64,000 nucleotides of DNA from Gibbula magus (GCA_936450465.1 OW388305.1:39942687-40006686); one strand, 5' to 3'. Positions 21,282-33,091 are shown, numbered from the stretch's first letter. Translations and numbers: made by a program. The notes: a model not told the origin generated them from the sequence alone.

Positions 21282-21328
21282 ACTTCCGGTAAATGACGTC
21301 AACGTCGTTGCAGCATGTAGGAACCAAT
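21282..21328 (-). promoter_or_regulatory. Promoter-like cluster: CCAAT, CRE and ETS sites
   Basis: On the minus strand: ATTGG (21328-21324), TGACGTCA (21301-21294) and CCGGAAGT (21289-21282). Adjacent CRE and ETS sites with a CCAAT box are common in TATA-less animal promoters. It is outside any repeat I recognise, unlike the CRE words at 5.1 and 42.3 kb. Confidence 0.38.
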
Positions 21329-21554
21329 CACATTACATCATATCTGTAGAGCAAATAACCGGGCTTTCAAACGTTATGGGTGGGGAAAAAATTACCAGCT
21401 GCACTTGAAGTGTCCACGGCGTTAACAATGCGACAACCATTGTCATGGAATGTTCACCGATTAACAATTGAACGTTTAAAAAGATGAACGCTTTTAAAAT
21501 CAGGTTCTGTGTATTCTGCGATAAGAGTTTCAACTTATCTGTGTTTAACCAGTA

Positions 21555-21582
21555 ATATTTCGACATCCTACTCTCATCAGAT
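21555..21582 (-). other. Second hammerhead-like core
   Basis: Minus strand: CTGATGA (21580-21574), 12 nt, then GAAAT (21561-21557). The 12 nt start GAG and end GTC, giving two potential pairs in stem II. Resembles hammerhead cores of retroelements but is minimal. Confidence 0.3.
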
Positions 21583-21795
21583 TGTTGACTGCGGATGAAA
21601 CATAACTTGACTGTGGATTGTATTGCATTAATGATGTGGGTTTATGTATATTTTGCTGTGTGTCTTTGGTACACGTCGTCATATAAGTTTTGCCCCTCAA
21701 ATAAGCATTTGCAAATAAAAACATTGTTTCGTACGCTTTCCACTTTCCAATTTATTGTTATCATATCTGCAGTTATTATGATTCTTTGATATACA

Positions 21796-22194
21796 TTAAA
21801 GGAGCTGTAGCACGATTTTTGAATATTATATTTTATCCGTATTGGAAAAGAATGGTGCGACGAACAAAGCGACAGTAGTGTGGAACTCTTCAGTGTGAGA
21901 GTGTCTCATGCAAATTTGAGAGTTCATACAGCAAGATGATTGATCATTCCATCATTTATCATATCTAAAACTCTACTCTGAGTGTTTAGGTATCGCTACA
22001 TGAATCAGATCACTTGAACTTCCGTCAAACGGCCATTTTAATGTGAACACCTTATCATTGCCACTCGAGCCATGTAAATTCGTTTAAGTACTTGTTATTG
22101 ATTCAGGAGTATTAATTAGCCATTGGTAACACTTATTTCTATTTTTGTGAGAGCACTTTATTTCAGTAAGAAAATCGTGCTATAGCGCCTTTAA
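21796..22194 (+). mobile_element. TTAA MITE, family B (399 bp, complete)
   Basis: Begins TTAAAGGAGCTGTAGCACG and ends CGTGCTATAGCGCCTTTAA, so TTAA flanks both inverted ends. Contains GCGACAGTAGTGTGGAACTC and GGCCATTTTAATGTGAACAC. Confidence 0.88.
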
Positions 22195-23116
22195 CACCCA
22201 CCCCTTCCCCCAACAGCAATATTTGCTTAAAATATGTTTGGAACTACCCTCTCCTGGATATCTTTAAAAACATTTGAGGAACCCATGTTGACTTTTTCAC
22301 TTGTTCATGTCTTTGATGTCAGTGTATAATAAAAATCTTCCACAACGAAAACTACATTCAACAGGGGAACAGATAAGACAAATTATTTTCATCGTATAAA
22401 TATCTAACACACAAGTACATTACCCCACAGAGACTTAATCTGTACAGTAATCTGAAACGAGTAGCTCGTTCTATACTCAAAGCCATGTAAGCAAGGCTGT
22501 TACACTCATTTAAAGGCAGAGACGATAGATTTACGATAATACCCTGCCAGTGTTATCCTACAGAAGATGGTTCTATACTCCCGAGAGTGTTGAGTTGCCA
22601 GCGCGCAGGTCCCACTGCGCAGGTAATGTACACATGTACTATAGAAATGTCCCAGAGTGCAGTATCCCGCACCTGCGCAAACAATCGGCTGCTTTTTATT
22701 TTTACAAACCGCCATTCCAGTTTCCCTCATGTTTTTTGGCTTACCTCTGAGAAAGAAAGTCCGCTGAAAGTGAAAAAAGAGGTTTATTGATTTATGTTTA
22801 GGATTAAAGAATCAGAAGTAATATTAATTTCCACTCTATTGCACGTGCTCATTCTTTACGACATACACAAACATGTAGTATATCTACACATTTATATCTA
22901 TACATTACCATGATAGACGTATGTAGACATACGTAAGAATAATGTCTCATAAGCTGTCTGTCTATACGTTATCTATATGCAATTACACACATTGCGGCCT
23001 TTAAAACATTCAAATAAGCAATTACTTCATGAACCTTTCATTGATAAAATGTGTTTAAATTATATAATATCAGAGAATTGGAATTTTTTTCGAATTCAAC
23101 TTTTCAAGGCGAGGAC
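22195..23116. other. Unique stretch with TGCGCA half-sites, no gene resolved
   Basis: Three GCGCA-type words (about 22598, 22615, 22674) resemble NRF1 half-sites. On the minus strand CTCAGAG precedes GTAAGCC near 22742, a perfect-looking donor, with a CACTTTCAG acceptor only 19 nt upstream; a micro-exon cannot be claimed from this. Short frames have no domain. Confidence 0.3.
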
Positions 23117-23672
23117 CATTCTCTTCCCGCAGAGGTTACTCCAAACAGGTTTCCGATCCTAACCTCTGTTCTTTTTCGCTTGAAATCGAGAGCAGAAGCA
23201 AAATCGCCTAACGGAGGAAAGTGGATCTTCATACTCTATCACTGATTCTAAACCAATGAAAACTCATCCTTCAACGGCCACATCGACCGAGTGACTTCAA
23301 AGATCTAGGCATTTGACTCTAAAGGGTTTTGCTCATTACCATATGTCCTTCGAATATGTCTGATGTAAATAACACAAATGACATGTTTTGGGTACTTGTC
23401 TTTGATTTGGTCTTCTTTATTTATAAGCATGTTTATGGTCAATAGTTTTCACCAAATCAAATAGCATATTTTAAGGAAAACACATCAAACGAGAAAACGT
23501 TTATCTTATCATAATGACGTGTCAATGACAAATGTCACGGCGTCGCTGATTGCACAACTAGATTCAATTGCAACCAATCACGACACCCACTTTCTGCCCT
23601 CAATTTCAAGCGAAAAAGAACATAGGGTATGATCGGAAATCTGAAGGGGGTAACCTCCGTGGGAAGAGAATT
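23117..23672. mobile_element. Family I element (556 bp) with perfect 9-bp target duplication
   Basis: Ends CATTCTCTTCCCGCAGAGG and GTGGGAAGAGAATT. Flanked by GGCGAGGAC at 23108-23116 and 23673-23681. The interior is the same as in the 17478 copy but lacks the family H block. No open frame of note. Confidence 0.88.
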
Positions 23673-23827
23673 GGCGAGGACCTATATGTATAATTTGTAG
23701 GCTTTACTTCTTCTTTGATGCATGTGTAAAATGCAGCATGGTATTTCTTTAATTACATGTATATATCATGCAAATCTGTCTCAAGAGTTGATCTTAATTT
23801 CAAATTCCCTATTTATGCCATCATACT

Positions 23828-24354
23828 CTGACGGGCAAAAGAAAGTATATGGCTCAGTTGTATTTATCATATGTATAATTTTCAAAGTCAAATATCTCTC
23901 GATTTTTCGACGTCGTATTTAAAAACGGACTAGTTTGTGAAATTAGTCCATACCATTAAATCAGTCAAAGAATACCTCTACGCGGTTTGAATTTCTTAAA
24001 ATGAAAATTTGAAATTTGAATTTTGAAATCCCCCCAATTAATTTGGATAAAACACAATTGTTCATCGATAATGACACATATAACACATACTCTGTGTGAA
24101 AATCAATAAATGTGCTTCGTCCTGCACACATTAACAACATTTTGAACATGGTAGGGGTCATGTTGGAGTAGATTTCATGTCTTACTCCTGTCTACTTTAA
24201 ATAATGATATTTTAGTTAATAAATAAAACAGCCACTGATTAAGTCATTGAAACTATTGCCGAAAGGTGTTATTGTATCGTGCCATAATCATATTTCTTTT
24301 AACTATTGAATTAATCGAAAACAAGTGAGTGTTATACTTTCTTTTGCCCGTCAG
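23828..24354 (+). mobile_element. Family D MITE copy 1
   Basis: Inverted ends CTGACGGGCAAAAGAAAGTA and TACTTTCTTTTGCCCGTCAG. The interior matches 48615-49074, for example TGTTATTGTATCGTGCCATA against GTTGTTGTATCGTGCCATAG, and GAATTAATCGAAA. Confidence 0.8.
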
Positions 24355-24379
24355 TTTAGAATCTGGTTTTTAATATTCC

Positions 24380-25062
24380 GTGCTCAACATGTATTCTGAG
24401 TCTAAAGTAATCAGTTTCAAACAGCAGCTGAAACAGTTAACACAACATCCCACTTTCCCGTTTGAATTAACTCAACTTGGGTTCAGATTAGGAAAGATTA
24501 CCACAGGAAATAACTTTGGATTCGAAACCGGAACCCAACCCTGGGACAAAGCAAGGTGTGTTCTAGAGTTAACTGTACTCCGAGAACGCATAATCAAACG
24601 TGCATTTCCAAATGAATCACGTGACCGTCTGAACTCCGGACGAGTCCAACCCGTGTACAGCATCCTCCGTTACGTTCTGAGCATGACATGTGCTGTAAAC
24701 AGCGCCGTTGTCGAGTTGTGTCATATTACAAATCAAACATCGCTATGACGTAACACAAATTTGAGTCCCTCTTCGCTAGGCGTCCTATATTTTCAATAAA
24801 TAAAGGAGCCGGGGACCTACTCATGGAGACACGAACCTTGTCAAACTGTCACGTGCGTTACTTGAGAGTCCGATCTTATTGCCAGTGTTACGTAACAGTT
24901 AGAGTCGCCCCCTGACATATCCACGTTTGGGGGGATCGTGGGAGAACGCTGCAGTGTTTGAGCAGGGACGAGAGTTTGTTAGCTCCATTCAGGTTAACGA
25001 CCGGTTCGAGCCCAGCTCAAGTATTGACTCAGTCACCGAACAAGATTCCACATTAACTTCGT
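24380..25062 (+). other. GC-richer unique island with a 122-codon ORF; function unknown
   Basis: The frame 24380-24748 (plus) starts MLNMYSESKVISFKQQ and contains FGFETGTQPWDKARCVLELT. It has no family I recognise, and the minus strand is open for 63 codons too. Downstream at about 24790 there is CAATAAATAAAGG, which could be a poly(A) signal, then a GC-rich part to 25060 with GGTTCGAGCCC, a B-box-like word. It could be a decayed retroelement LTR, a 3' end of a gene, or a tRNA-like repeat. A family B element starts at 25223. Confidence 0.3.
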
Positions 25063-25222
25063 TATCAATATTTATGGAATCAGAGTGGATTTTAAATTTA
25101 CTTGCGTGGTTGCTGTTTGGTCATCTTACCTGCAACATCATGTTTGTAAATAAGTTAAGAGTTATTTTCGTTATTATATGTTTATTACCAATTGCCTTAT
25201 CTTGTTTAATTAATATATTGAT

Positions 25223-25560
25223 TTAAAGGGGATGTAGCACGTTTTCTAATGGAGATAAAGAGATCTCACAAAATGGAAAAGAAATGTTACCAGTTGCAAA
25301 ACAAATCCTCCTCATTCAACACATAGAGTTCTAAAACGAATGGTTATAGTTCGGTAAAGAGGCGCGGGTTTTTCCATCCTCGAATCATTAAAAGGTGTTC
25401 ACACTAAAATGGCCGCTAGCAGTTTTCGTTTTACACGTGACAGCGGTTGCTATGACTACGAATGGGTTGTTTTACCATCTTTAGTAAATATATGCATAAA
25501 CTGTTGTTTCAAATTGCAAATTTCAACATATAAAATGCAAAAAACGTGCTACAATACCCA
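25223..25560 (+). mobile_element. TTAA MITE, divergent family A/B member
   Basis: Starts TTAAAGGGGATGTAGCACG and ends CGTGCTACAATACCC. Keeps GGTGTTCACACTAAAATGGC in the middle. The right TTAA is lost. Confidence 0.7.
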
Positions 25561-25589
25561 CTATTCTATTTAATCAACTTACCCGGGAC

Positions 25590-26006
25590 ATGTTCAATGA
25601 GCGATTACTTTTAAACATCTCGTGAACACGATTGCTCAATGTAGCGCTACGTAGCAAAGCGAGCAAACCTCGAGGAATCGCACCGTGTCGTTCATGAGAG
25701 AATGAGCGCTCCATTGAGCGCTACATTAGCGCTACATTAGCGCTACATTGAGCGACCAATGAGCGATAACAAGCGCTCGCCGTTATGGAACGGAGCCCAG
25801 GGCCGTGTTCAAGAGAGGTTTCAAAGTAATCGCTCAATTAGCGATTACTTTTAAACCTCTCTTGAACGCGATTGCTCAATGTAGCGCTACGTAGCAAGGT
25901 GAGCAAACTTCGAGGAATTTGCACTGTGTCGTTCAAGAGAGAATGAGCTCTACTTGAGCGCTACATTGAGCAATCAATAGAACGTTATAGTTATAGAACG
26001 GGGCCC
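25590..26006 (+). mobile_element. Two family H elements head to tail (25590-25798, 25800-26006)
   Basis: Both contain CTCAATGTAGCGCTACGTAG and a TCGTTCA(A/T)GAGAGAATGAG stretch, and end in GAACGG(A/G)GCCC. The second starts GGGCCGTGTTCAAG and opens with a hairpin of ~30-bp arms. The first lacks the left half of its hairpin. Confidence 0.82.
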
Positions 26007-26542
26007 TGGTATTACAGCAGCGACACTATAATGTATAGAAAGTCCCTGATTACAGGTATTACAGTGATTGAATTTACCTGTCACAGGGACGAGTGTTATC
26101 AGACCTTCTTGAGATCAAAGACCATGACAGGTGACATGTGTCATCGCTCCCAGGTGTGTAAAGAACAAGGAAAGAAAAGAACCATATGTCATAGTTTATA
26201 TATACACGGTAGGTCACTTCGAAACTGGGTTAATGTCTGATACTTTCATATACCATCAAACGGTTAACGCATCTTCAAAATGGAGCTCAAACACACTAAA
26301 ACAGAATACAAATAATGAACATAGAAAAAAGCGTCCAAACAGCATAATAACCTCTCTATAGGAAACCAACGAGTCTGAAATGGAAAACAAATAGTTTAAA
26401 ACGGAACCCAAACCCAAGAATCGGAGATATACAAAAGCAGTCCAAAACGGTAAATGAGCATCGAAAACGGAAGCCAAAGCATCACCAACGGTGAAGAAAT
26501 CATAAAGTATCGTCTAGCAAAGTCTCGCAGCATGGTAGGATA
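26007..26542. other. No gene resolved
   Basis: Short frames (76 codons plus, 73 codons minus) without domains. Confidence 0.5.
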
Positions 26543-26747
26543 TTAAAAGGAGGGCTCTATTGGGGTATTTTTTGTGGAAACGAAATTCGAGGGGATATCC
26601 CTGTTTACACATATATGTTATTCATATATGATTAAAACACAGTCAAATTGAAAGATACTAATGGAGGTAAAATAAGGTACCTTATAGCGTGTTTTCATTT
26701 CACGCAATGCAAAAAAATACAATATGGCGACAGAACCATCCCTTTAA
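26543..26747 (+). mobile_element. Family G MITE, short copy at TTAA (205 bp)
   Basis: TTAAAAGGAGGGCTCTATTG to ACAGAACCATCCCTTTAA. Shares TTTACACATATATG, ACACAGTCAAA and CAATATGGCGACAGAA with 44005-44410, and with 46072-46491 in reverse. About 200 bp of the interior is missing. Confidence 0.82.
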
Positions 26748-27089
26748 GTACGAATTATCAGCATGGTGATATCACAACTCACTGACGTTATGTTTTAATA
26801 TTTCATAATTCGTATTCTTAAAGGCACTGTAGCAACTTCTTTATTCTATGTAGGCGACGTTTCTTCAAGAATGACCATACAAGAAAACATACAAAGAAGT
26901 AGTGGGATTATATATCTGGGCCCTTATTTTCGAAACGTTCGTAACCTTAAGAATTTTAAACTTTGATCGTAACCCATGTGTTAAGAAAGGTTTTAAGAAG
27001 TTCGTACGACTACGAACGTTTCCAGAATAAGGGCCAAACTTCATAGACTTGCTAAATTTGATGTCCTAACCATGAGCTAGTTATATCAT

Positions 27090-27289
27090 NNNNNNNNNNN
27101 NNNNNNNNNNNNNNNNNNNNNNNNNNNNNNNNNNNNNNNNNNNNNNNNNNNNNNNNNNNNNNNNNNNNNNNNNNNNNNNNNNNNNNNNNNNNNNNNNNNN
27201 NNNNNNNNNNNNNNNNNNNNNNNNNNNNNNNNNNNNNNNNNNNNNNNNNNNNNNNNNNNNNNNNNNNNNNNNNNNNNNNNNNNNNNNNN
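27090..27289. other. Assembly gap, 200 N
   Basis: Exactly 200 N, so a fixed-size scaffold gap rather than a measured length. Frames that cross it are meaningless. Confidence 0.98.
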
Positions 27290-28034
27290 TCAATGGCCAT
27301 CACATGTCATCGATGACATGACGTTTTGACTGTGGTTATTTCGGGAGCCATACTATTCTACCCACAACACCATCCGCTGTTTAGACACATGAATAGTCTG
27401 TCATTCAGACCATAGAGCAACACATTCAATTAACGACCAGCCCTGTCTTCAAAATACAGCAAGTCTAGATTCCTTAGCTCAGAAATCAAGGAGCTTGGAA
27501 GACGAAAGTCTCATCGAGTTGTGTGATCTGGACAAGACCGTATTAACGCCCAAACTATTATGTAATAATATATTGACAGCTTTTGGTTAGAATAAGAAAA
27601 TCTCACCGAGGTGTGTTATAACGAATATCGTATTAACGCCAAAAACTATTATCTAAGAAAATATCTTGGTATCCTTTGGTTTAGCATTTGAAGGCGAAGG
27701 TCCCACCAGGTTGAGATTTGCAGTTCAGCACGAACATTGCGGGGTGATAATCAGGGATATTTGAGCTCCGCAAATTGCTATCTGCACTGTCTGTTACTAT
27801 CACATAGTCCCTGTGTATTACGTAATGGGCCCCTGCAAACATTCACCACCAAGGGATAGCGATGGTAGCCCCAAGAAGGAAACTACTAACATAGACTAAC
27901 TGAAAGTCCATTAACTATTTTTTTTACTAAAATTTAATTTTTACGATTTAATGTTATAGATATTCAATATAAGCTCAGAAGAGATTAAACATAATTGTAT
28001 TGTTATGTGCAAATTAAATCGTCCTCTTATTATT
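27290..28034. other. No feature resolved
   Basis: TATTAACGCC(C/A)AAA..CTATTAT occurs at about 27540 and 27629 with similar downstream sequence, a weak local duplication. No coding signal. Confidence 0.45.
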
Positions 28035-28183
28035 ACACCTCAAAAAGGCCGCTCCGAGGGAAATAGACTCGCATGGCGTAACCGACCCGATTCAGGAGTA
28101 TTATTTAGCCATTGGTTACGCTCATTTATATTTTTGGGAGAGCACTTACTTTCAGTAAGAAAATCGTGCAATAGCGCCTTTAA
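28035..28183 (+). mobile_element. Right-end fragment of a family B MITE
   Basis: GGCCGCTCCGAGGGAAATAG through TTTCAGTAAGAAAATCGTGC and ATAGCGCCTTTAA match the right third of family B. The left part is absent. Confidence 0.75.
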
Positions 28184-28767
28184 TGTCAATAAGTCCAACA
28201 GTAATGGTTTAAAAATCATAGAAGTTTTTGGTATATATCTATTCAAATTTATCTTTAAGTCGTATGTATCCCTCATTGATAGACTTATCTTGCATTTTGT
28301 ACTTATCCTTTCTTTTGCCCTTGAGTGTATTCTATAGACACCAGCTATTCCCTCCTGTAGCTACATGCAGATATCTTATCGTGTATGGCGTCTGTATCGC
28401 GTATATTAGCCAATATCTCTGCAGTTCTTGGTTGATTCCAACGTGTATCATCATCATAAGCAATAAACGTCTCACCTATTAGCTCATTATCTGAGTTGTC
28501 TGTACCTGTACAGGTACGATTTAAAATATATATGAGATAGAAATTTTCATCAGGTACTGTAAGTATATACCTGTTTATCCCATTATCTCTTTTATTTGTT
28601 TCATTTCTGATGTAAATGTATTTTTATGCAATATTTCTATTTATATACGTCATATTTACTCAAATGACCGACAGTTTAATAACGTACATTTGATCGAGTA
28701 TTTACGCATATCTATTCAGAATTAAAGTATTAATCAATTTCAGTTATAAGATTAACTATGTCTGCGG
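28184..28767. other. No feature resolved
   Basis: AT-rich. Open frames here overlap the MITE fragment and carry no domain. Confidence 0.5.
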
Positions 28768-28990
28768 TAGAGAACTGTTCTACATGCAGTTAGGTTTTGG
28801 TGCAATGTTACACTGAATTTCAGCGCAGTACCACCCATGGTTCGCTAGTTCCAGCCGATACTCGCAAGTTTCACCGCAATACATAGCCACCGTAGAATAA
28901 GGGTTTTCTCCCTGCCATAATACTACCAACCGTGATAAAAGTCAAATGCACTTTAAAACGGCGTTAAGCAAAGTCTCTCAACTCACCTAT
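28768..28990 (+). mobile_element. tRNA-derived SINE, copy 2 (head missing)
   Basis: Body from GGTAGAGAACTGTTCTACAT through CGCTAGTTCCAGCC and CCGCAATACATAGCCAC to AACGGCGTTAAGC. No A or B box remains. Confidence 0.75.
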
Positions 28991-29033
28991 ATGCTTGGCT
29001 AGGATTGATGCCTGCACAATCTCAACTTGTAAA

Positions 29034-29034
29034 A

Positions 29035-29119
<85 letters not shown>

Positions 29120-29145
29120 TATATATATATATATACATAATTATT
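29034..29145 (+). repeat. (TA)n microsatellite
   Basis: About 55 TA dinucleotides with two short interruptions. Confidence 0.97.
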
Positions 29146-29499
29146 TAAAAAGTCCCCTAAATTGTATGTTTACAACGTCTGTATTTTGCGTACAATTTAA
29201 CCGAACAAATTATGCTTGGTACTCACCTTCGTACGGGCATCAAGAACATTGGGATAGGTTACTTGTTGTATCATATGGTACACGTCAAATCGGTTCCCCT
29301 GAGATTGTGATACCAGGGTATCATACAGAAGATAACTTAGGGTTATCTCATATGGGAGATAACTGGTTTATATAGCATTAGCACCAGAAGACATCGTAAT
29401 GTTACGAACTTCGCTCATTCATATATTTCGGTTCAGATGATCTGTGTATGGTTAATGTACAATTGGTGTTTAAAGGATACATTCATGTTTCTTCTACCA
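29146..29499. other. Non-coding; right part is a flank that was copied elsewhere
   Basis: GGGTTATCTCATATGGGAGATAACT at 29340-29364 is a local inverted word pair. The segment 29398-29499 recurs at about 31742-31843 together with the adjoining MITE. Confidence 0.5.
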
Positions 29500-29856
29500 T
29501 TAAAGAGGCAGTAGCACGTATTTTGCAAAATTTATTTTTTCCCATTTATAATGATAGTTTATGTCATTTAAATTACTTTTTAGAGGGTAAAACATCTTAT
29601 TACACAAACCAATTACGGGTAGTGGTAATAACAATGTTGCGTATAAAGCAAAAGTTGCATGGTGGCCATTTTATTGTGAACACAATTTATGATTTTGAAT
29701 TACAAAATCGCTTTCCATGGTTTTACTGAACAATGTGAACTCTTTTTTTAACTTGATTTTCCGAAGAGAGAAGGGTGTTTTATTATTGGTGACATTATTT
29801 TTCAAATACATAATATCAACTTATTTCAGCGAAAAAACGTGCTACTGCCCCTTTAA
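29500..29856 (+). mobile_element. TTAA MITE, family A (357 bp, complete)
   Basis: Begins TTAAAGAGGCAGTAGCACG and ends CGTGCTACTGCCCCTTTAA. Interior words AGAGGGTAAAACATCTTATT, GGCCATTTTATTGTGAACAC and TTTTCCGAAGAGAGAAGGGT are shared with the copies at 31683, 33092 (-), 40239 (-), 47750 and 62637. Confidence 0.92.
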
Positions 29857-31160
29857 AGAGCATTTGAATAAGTTCATAAACATACAGGAAAATTGCCAAA
29901 ACACTATCTCTTTGAAATATAATACACCTAACGTTTCGCAAATTTTTCGACCCAAAATAAGCGGAGAAATAGCACTAATTAGTAAAGGTGTTTTCCAGTC
30001 TAAATATAGATCAAATCTATTATTTGCAATTGCAAGCAGTGTTGTCTTTTCACACTTGTTTGGCATTCATCTATTTATTAGGTTATGTATAGTTCCCATT
30101 GATATTTATAACTGTTTTCTCCAACTAGATCTTTTTCTTGAATCGTATAATCTATAAGAATATATACATGTAAACATATATATGTGTGTCATAGTCTGCT
30201 CGTGAAATGTCATTGCAATTGTGTGTTACAGGACATCAGAAATTAATAACAATCGTCGTATTTAGTCAAGTGTGACAACAGAAACCTGTAGGACGAAGAT
30301 AGTCGACAAGGTTCTAAGTTTAAACCCTTGTTGTTATGTACATCTTAACTACGTAGCATACAATAAAGAAAAACCCGTCTAATGACATCACATTCACTGA
30401 CTCGCACTAATCGTGGACTTGTCTTTGAAACCACATGTCATCAGATTGTCGTGATATGAAAATCTTTTTTTCATGCTGTAGATGAAAAATTCTCTAGCGA
30501 TTAATATAATTTCTCTGCGTTGAAAATGTAATTCCGTTTAAGAAACACGAACATACTCAATGGCTCTTTAAATAATTTTTTTTATATGTTTCGTTATCAT
30601 GACATCTGATAATGGCGCTGTTGTTGAAACTTGTTGTTGAAAAATGACTTTGCCTGTTGATACCTTCGGTCGTTAAGCCCCGTGCTCACGAAGATATTGA
30701 AACTGCACGTTTTCTGTCTTCATTGCGTTATACTTGCTTTTTAGCAGGAAAGTCTATTTTTACCGTGATGTTGTATTTCTATTTTGAAGCTGTGTAAACA
30801 CGATAGTGTGATTTATATCATGAAACCAAGAAATAATTCTTATACATTAATCAAATGGAACCGGAAGTGAAATTAGGTCTGTACACTTGATTGCATGTAC
30901 AATCAGATACAACGTCTAATTCTTCATTTAAAAAGCGATATTTACGGATTAATGATTGAAGATTTTTCATTTCATATATTGTTTTTGTTTTGTTCTAGAC
31001 TGACACAATTTTGATAACTTTACAAAAAGTGAAAGAGATGCATTTTTGCTTCATGTTCTAAATAAAAAGGCTTTTTAAGGCATGTCAAACTGGACTGACT
31101 CACCAGAAATGTCTTTGAAGTAGAACACTCAATCCAAATCTTAAAATGTATACTTGACCA
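29857..31160. other. No feature resolved
   Basis: AT-rich. The 146-codon frame ending at 30157 starts inside the MITE and has no domain. Confidence 0.5.
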
Positions 31161-31608
31161 CAGTCTGATTAAAACCGACGGTATTCCGCGGAAAAAATGG
31201 GCAAAACAGTGCATCTACCGGGATACGAACTCATATCGTTCGGAGATTTCCACGCCAAACCGTCTGGAAACAGTCCGTAGACTAGCGTGTTCGAGCGCAA
31301 TTCAGGTAGCCAATCAAAAGATGCCCAACAAATGCTTTCGATGCGAGAAGTTAGGGGCAGATAACTCCAAACAGCTATCCTTTTGTCTGTTCCGAATGCT
31401 TTCAAAACAGAGACCGTTTAAATACTACGATGTGATTTGTCAGCTATTTGACTGGGCTTTGTCTGCACTAAACTGGTACAGAACGCGCACATGTACAGGG
31501 TGTTCTCAAACCTTGTGGCGAGGAATCTACAGAACCTGTTCGTTTCCCGGTAGATATATTATTTTGCAAATTTTATTCCTCGGAACAAGATCGATTTTAA
31601 TCAGACTG
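31161..31608. mobile_element. 448-bp element with ~60-bp inverted ends and 10-bp target duplication
   Basis: Ends CAGTCTGATTAAAACCGA and its near complement TCGATTTTAATCAGACTG. Similarity continues inward to TCTACCGGGA(T/A)ACGAAC. Flanked by TACTTGACCA at 31151-31160 and 31609-31618. The minus strand at 31310-31200 reads GCTAGTCTACGGACTGTT, then CTCCGAACG and GAGTTCGTATCCCGG, which resembles a tRNA-like SINE head. The 105-codon plus frame inside is not a recognisable protein. Confidence 0.72.
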
Positions 31609-31682
31609 TACTTGACCACAAACTATATAAATATGTAAATATAGACTCAACGTAACCATTCAATCGTACATGTGAGCCATTG

Positions 31683-32199
31683 TTAAAGGGGCAGTAGCAC
31701 GTTTTTTGCAAAATTTATTTTTTCAAATTTCCCATTTATAATATGTTACGAACTTCGCTCATTCATTAATTTCCGTTCAGATGATCTGTGTATGGTTAAT
31801 GTACAGTTGGTGTTTAAAGGATACATTCATGTTTCTTCTACCATTAAAGAGGCAGTAGCACGTTTTTTGCAAAATTTATTTTTTAAAATTTTCCATTTAT
31901 AATGATAGTTTATGTCATTTAAATTAATTATAGAGGGTAAAACATCTTATTACACAAACCAATAACCGGTAGTGGTAATAACAATGTTGCGTATAAAGCA
32001 AAAGTTGCATGGCGGCCATTTTATTGTGAACACAATTTATTATTTTGAATTACAAAATCGCTTTCCATGGTTTTACTGAACATTGTGAACTCATTTTTTA
32101 ACTTGATTTTCCGAAGAGAGAAGGGTGTTTTATTATTGGTGACATTATTTTACAAATACATAACATCGACTTAATTCAGCGAAAAAACGTGCTACTGCC
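31683..32199 (+). mobile_element. Family A MITE containing a second copy with its old flank
   Basis: A first head begins at TTAA 31683 and stops at about 31741. It is followed by ~100 bp equal to 29398-29499 and then a full second MITE (TTAA 31844) that ends CGTGCTACTGCC without the last CCTTTAA. ATTGTTAA occurs on both sides of the whole. Confidence 0.85.
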
Positions 32200-32379
32200 A
32201 TTGTTAAGATAATAATTTCGACAATCATTCCTGAAATGTTATGAAAATATGTTAAACTGTTTAGCTACAGCAGCATTTTACATCGGAGAAAAGGCAACGT
32301 GAGTATAGCAAGTTTTCAAAAATAGCCTGAGTCACTTTATTCGGTGAATACATGTTATTTAATGTTTTATCTGTTATGA

Positions 32380-32868
32380 TTAAAGGTTCATCCATTGTGT
32401 TTCATAAAACTTTATTAGGCTTTAATGCGTTCCGACACACAATATGTACTGTTTACAGTGCAAATAAATTCACTCTTGCATATTCATCCCGAATCACCAA
32501 ATATATCATAATTACTAGTTTCCAATTAAAATAGAGTAACATCATTATGCATGTGCAGAAACCGAAACTACACGTCCCATTGACATGCACAGTAGTTATA
32601 TGACCTATCAAACATAATCGACCCAAATTTGTCAGTTTGTCTGTTATAAATAAGATTCCAAAATTACGATTGACTCATTTGCGCGCGCCACACGCGGTAC
32701 ATTGTCCGGTTTTCGATCAGAAATCACTACTTTTTCCTTCATATCGTCAATATACTAAGCCGAAAAAGATGGCAATTTTCGGCAACAGTCTGAAATTCCC
32801 GATAACAGAACACATTTTATAATGTTTAGCATATGTGACCCCACACAACACAATGGATGTACCTTTAA
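32380..32868 (+). mobile_element. Family C MITE at TTAA, copy 1 (489 bp)
   Basis: TTAAAGGTTCATCCATTGTG at the left, ACAATGGATGTACCTTTAA at the right. About 80% or better by eye to 60510-60987 over most of its length, for example AACATCATTATGCATGTGCA and CCGGTTTTCGATCAGAAATC. Confidence 0.88.
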
Positions 32869-33091
32869 TATGTTTACCATGTTTGAACAAAATCTGTGAA
32901 CAAAGGGAGTATGTTTCATTTCTTCCCTTTTATTTAATAAGGTACAAAACAAGATGGTATCTGATGTCTGACAACAATATCGTCAAAAACGAACTAATGA
33001 ATCGAATTCGTTAACTGTTTAATCATTCTTCAATTTCAATACATTTTTTAAAGTTTCTGGTTACCTACCTTTGCTGTCAATTAACAAGCTT

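Noticed and set aside
22727..22770. 19-nt micro-exon on the minus strand
   Set aside because: Acceptor and donor are plausible, but nothing supports flanking exons.
27052..27303. ORFs spanning the N run
   Set aside because: Almost all of their residues are undetermined gap.
31321..31638. 105-codon ORF
   Set aside because: Lies almost wholly inside the inverted-repeat element and runs through its right end.
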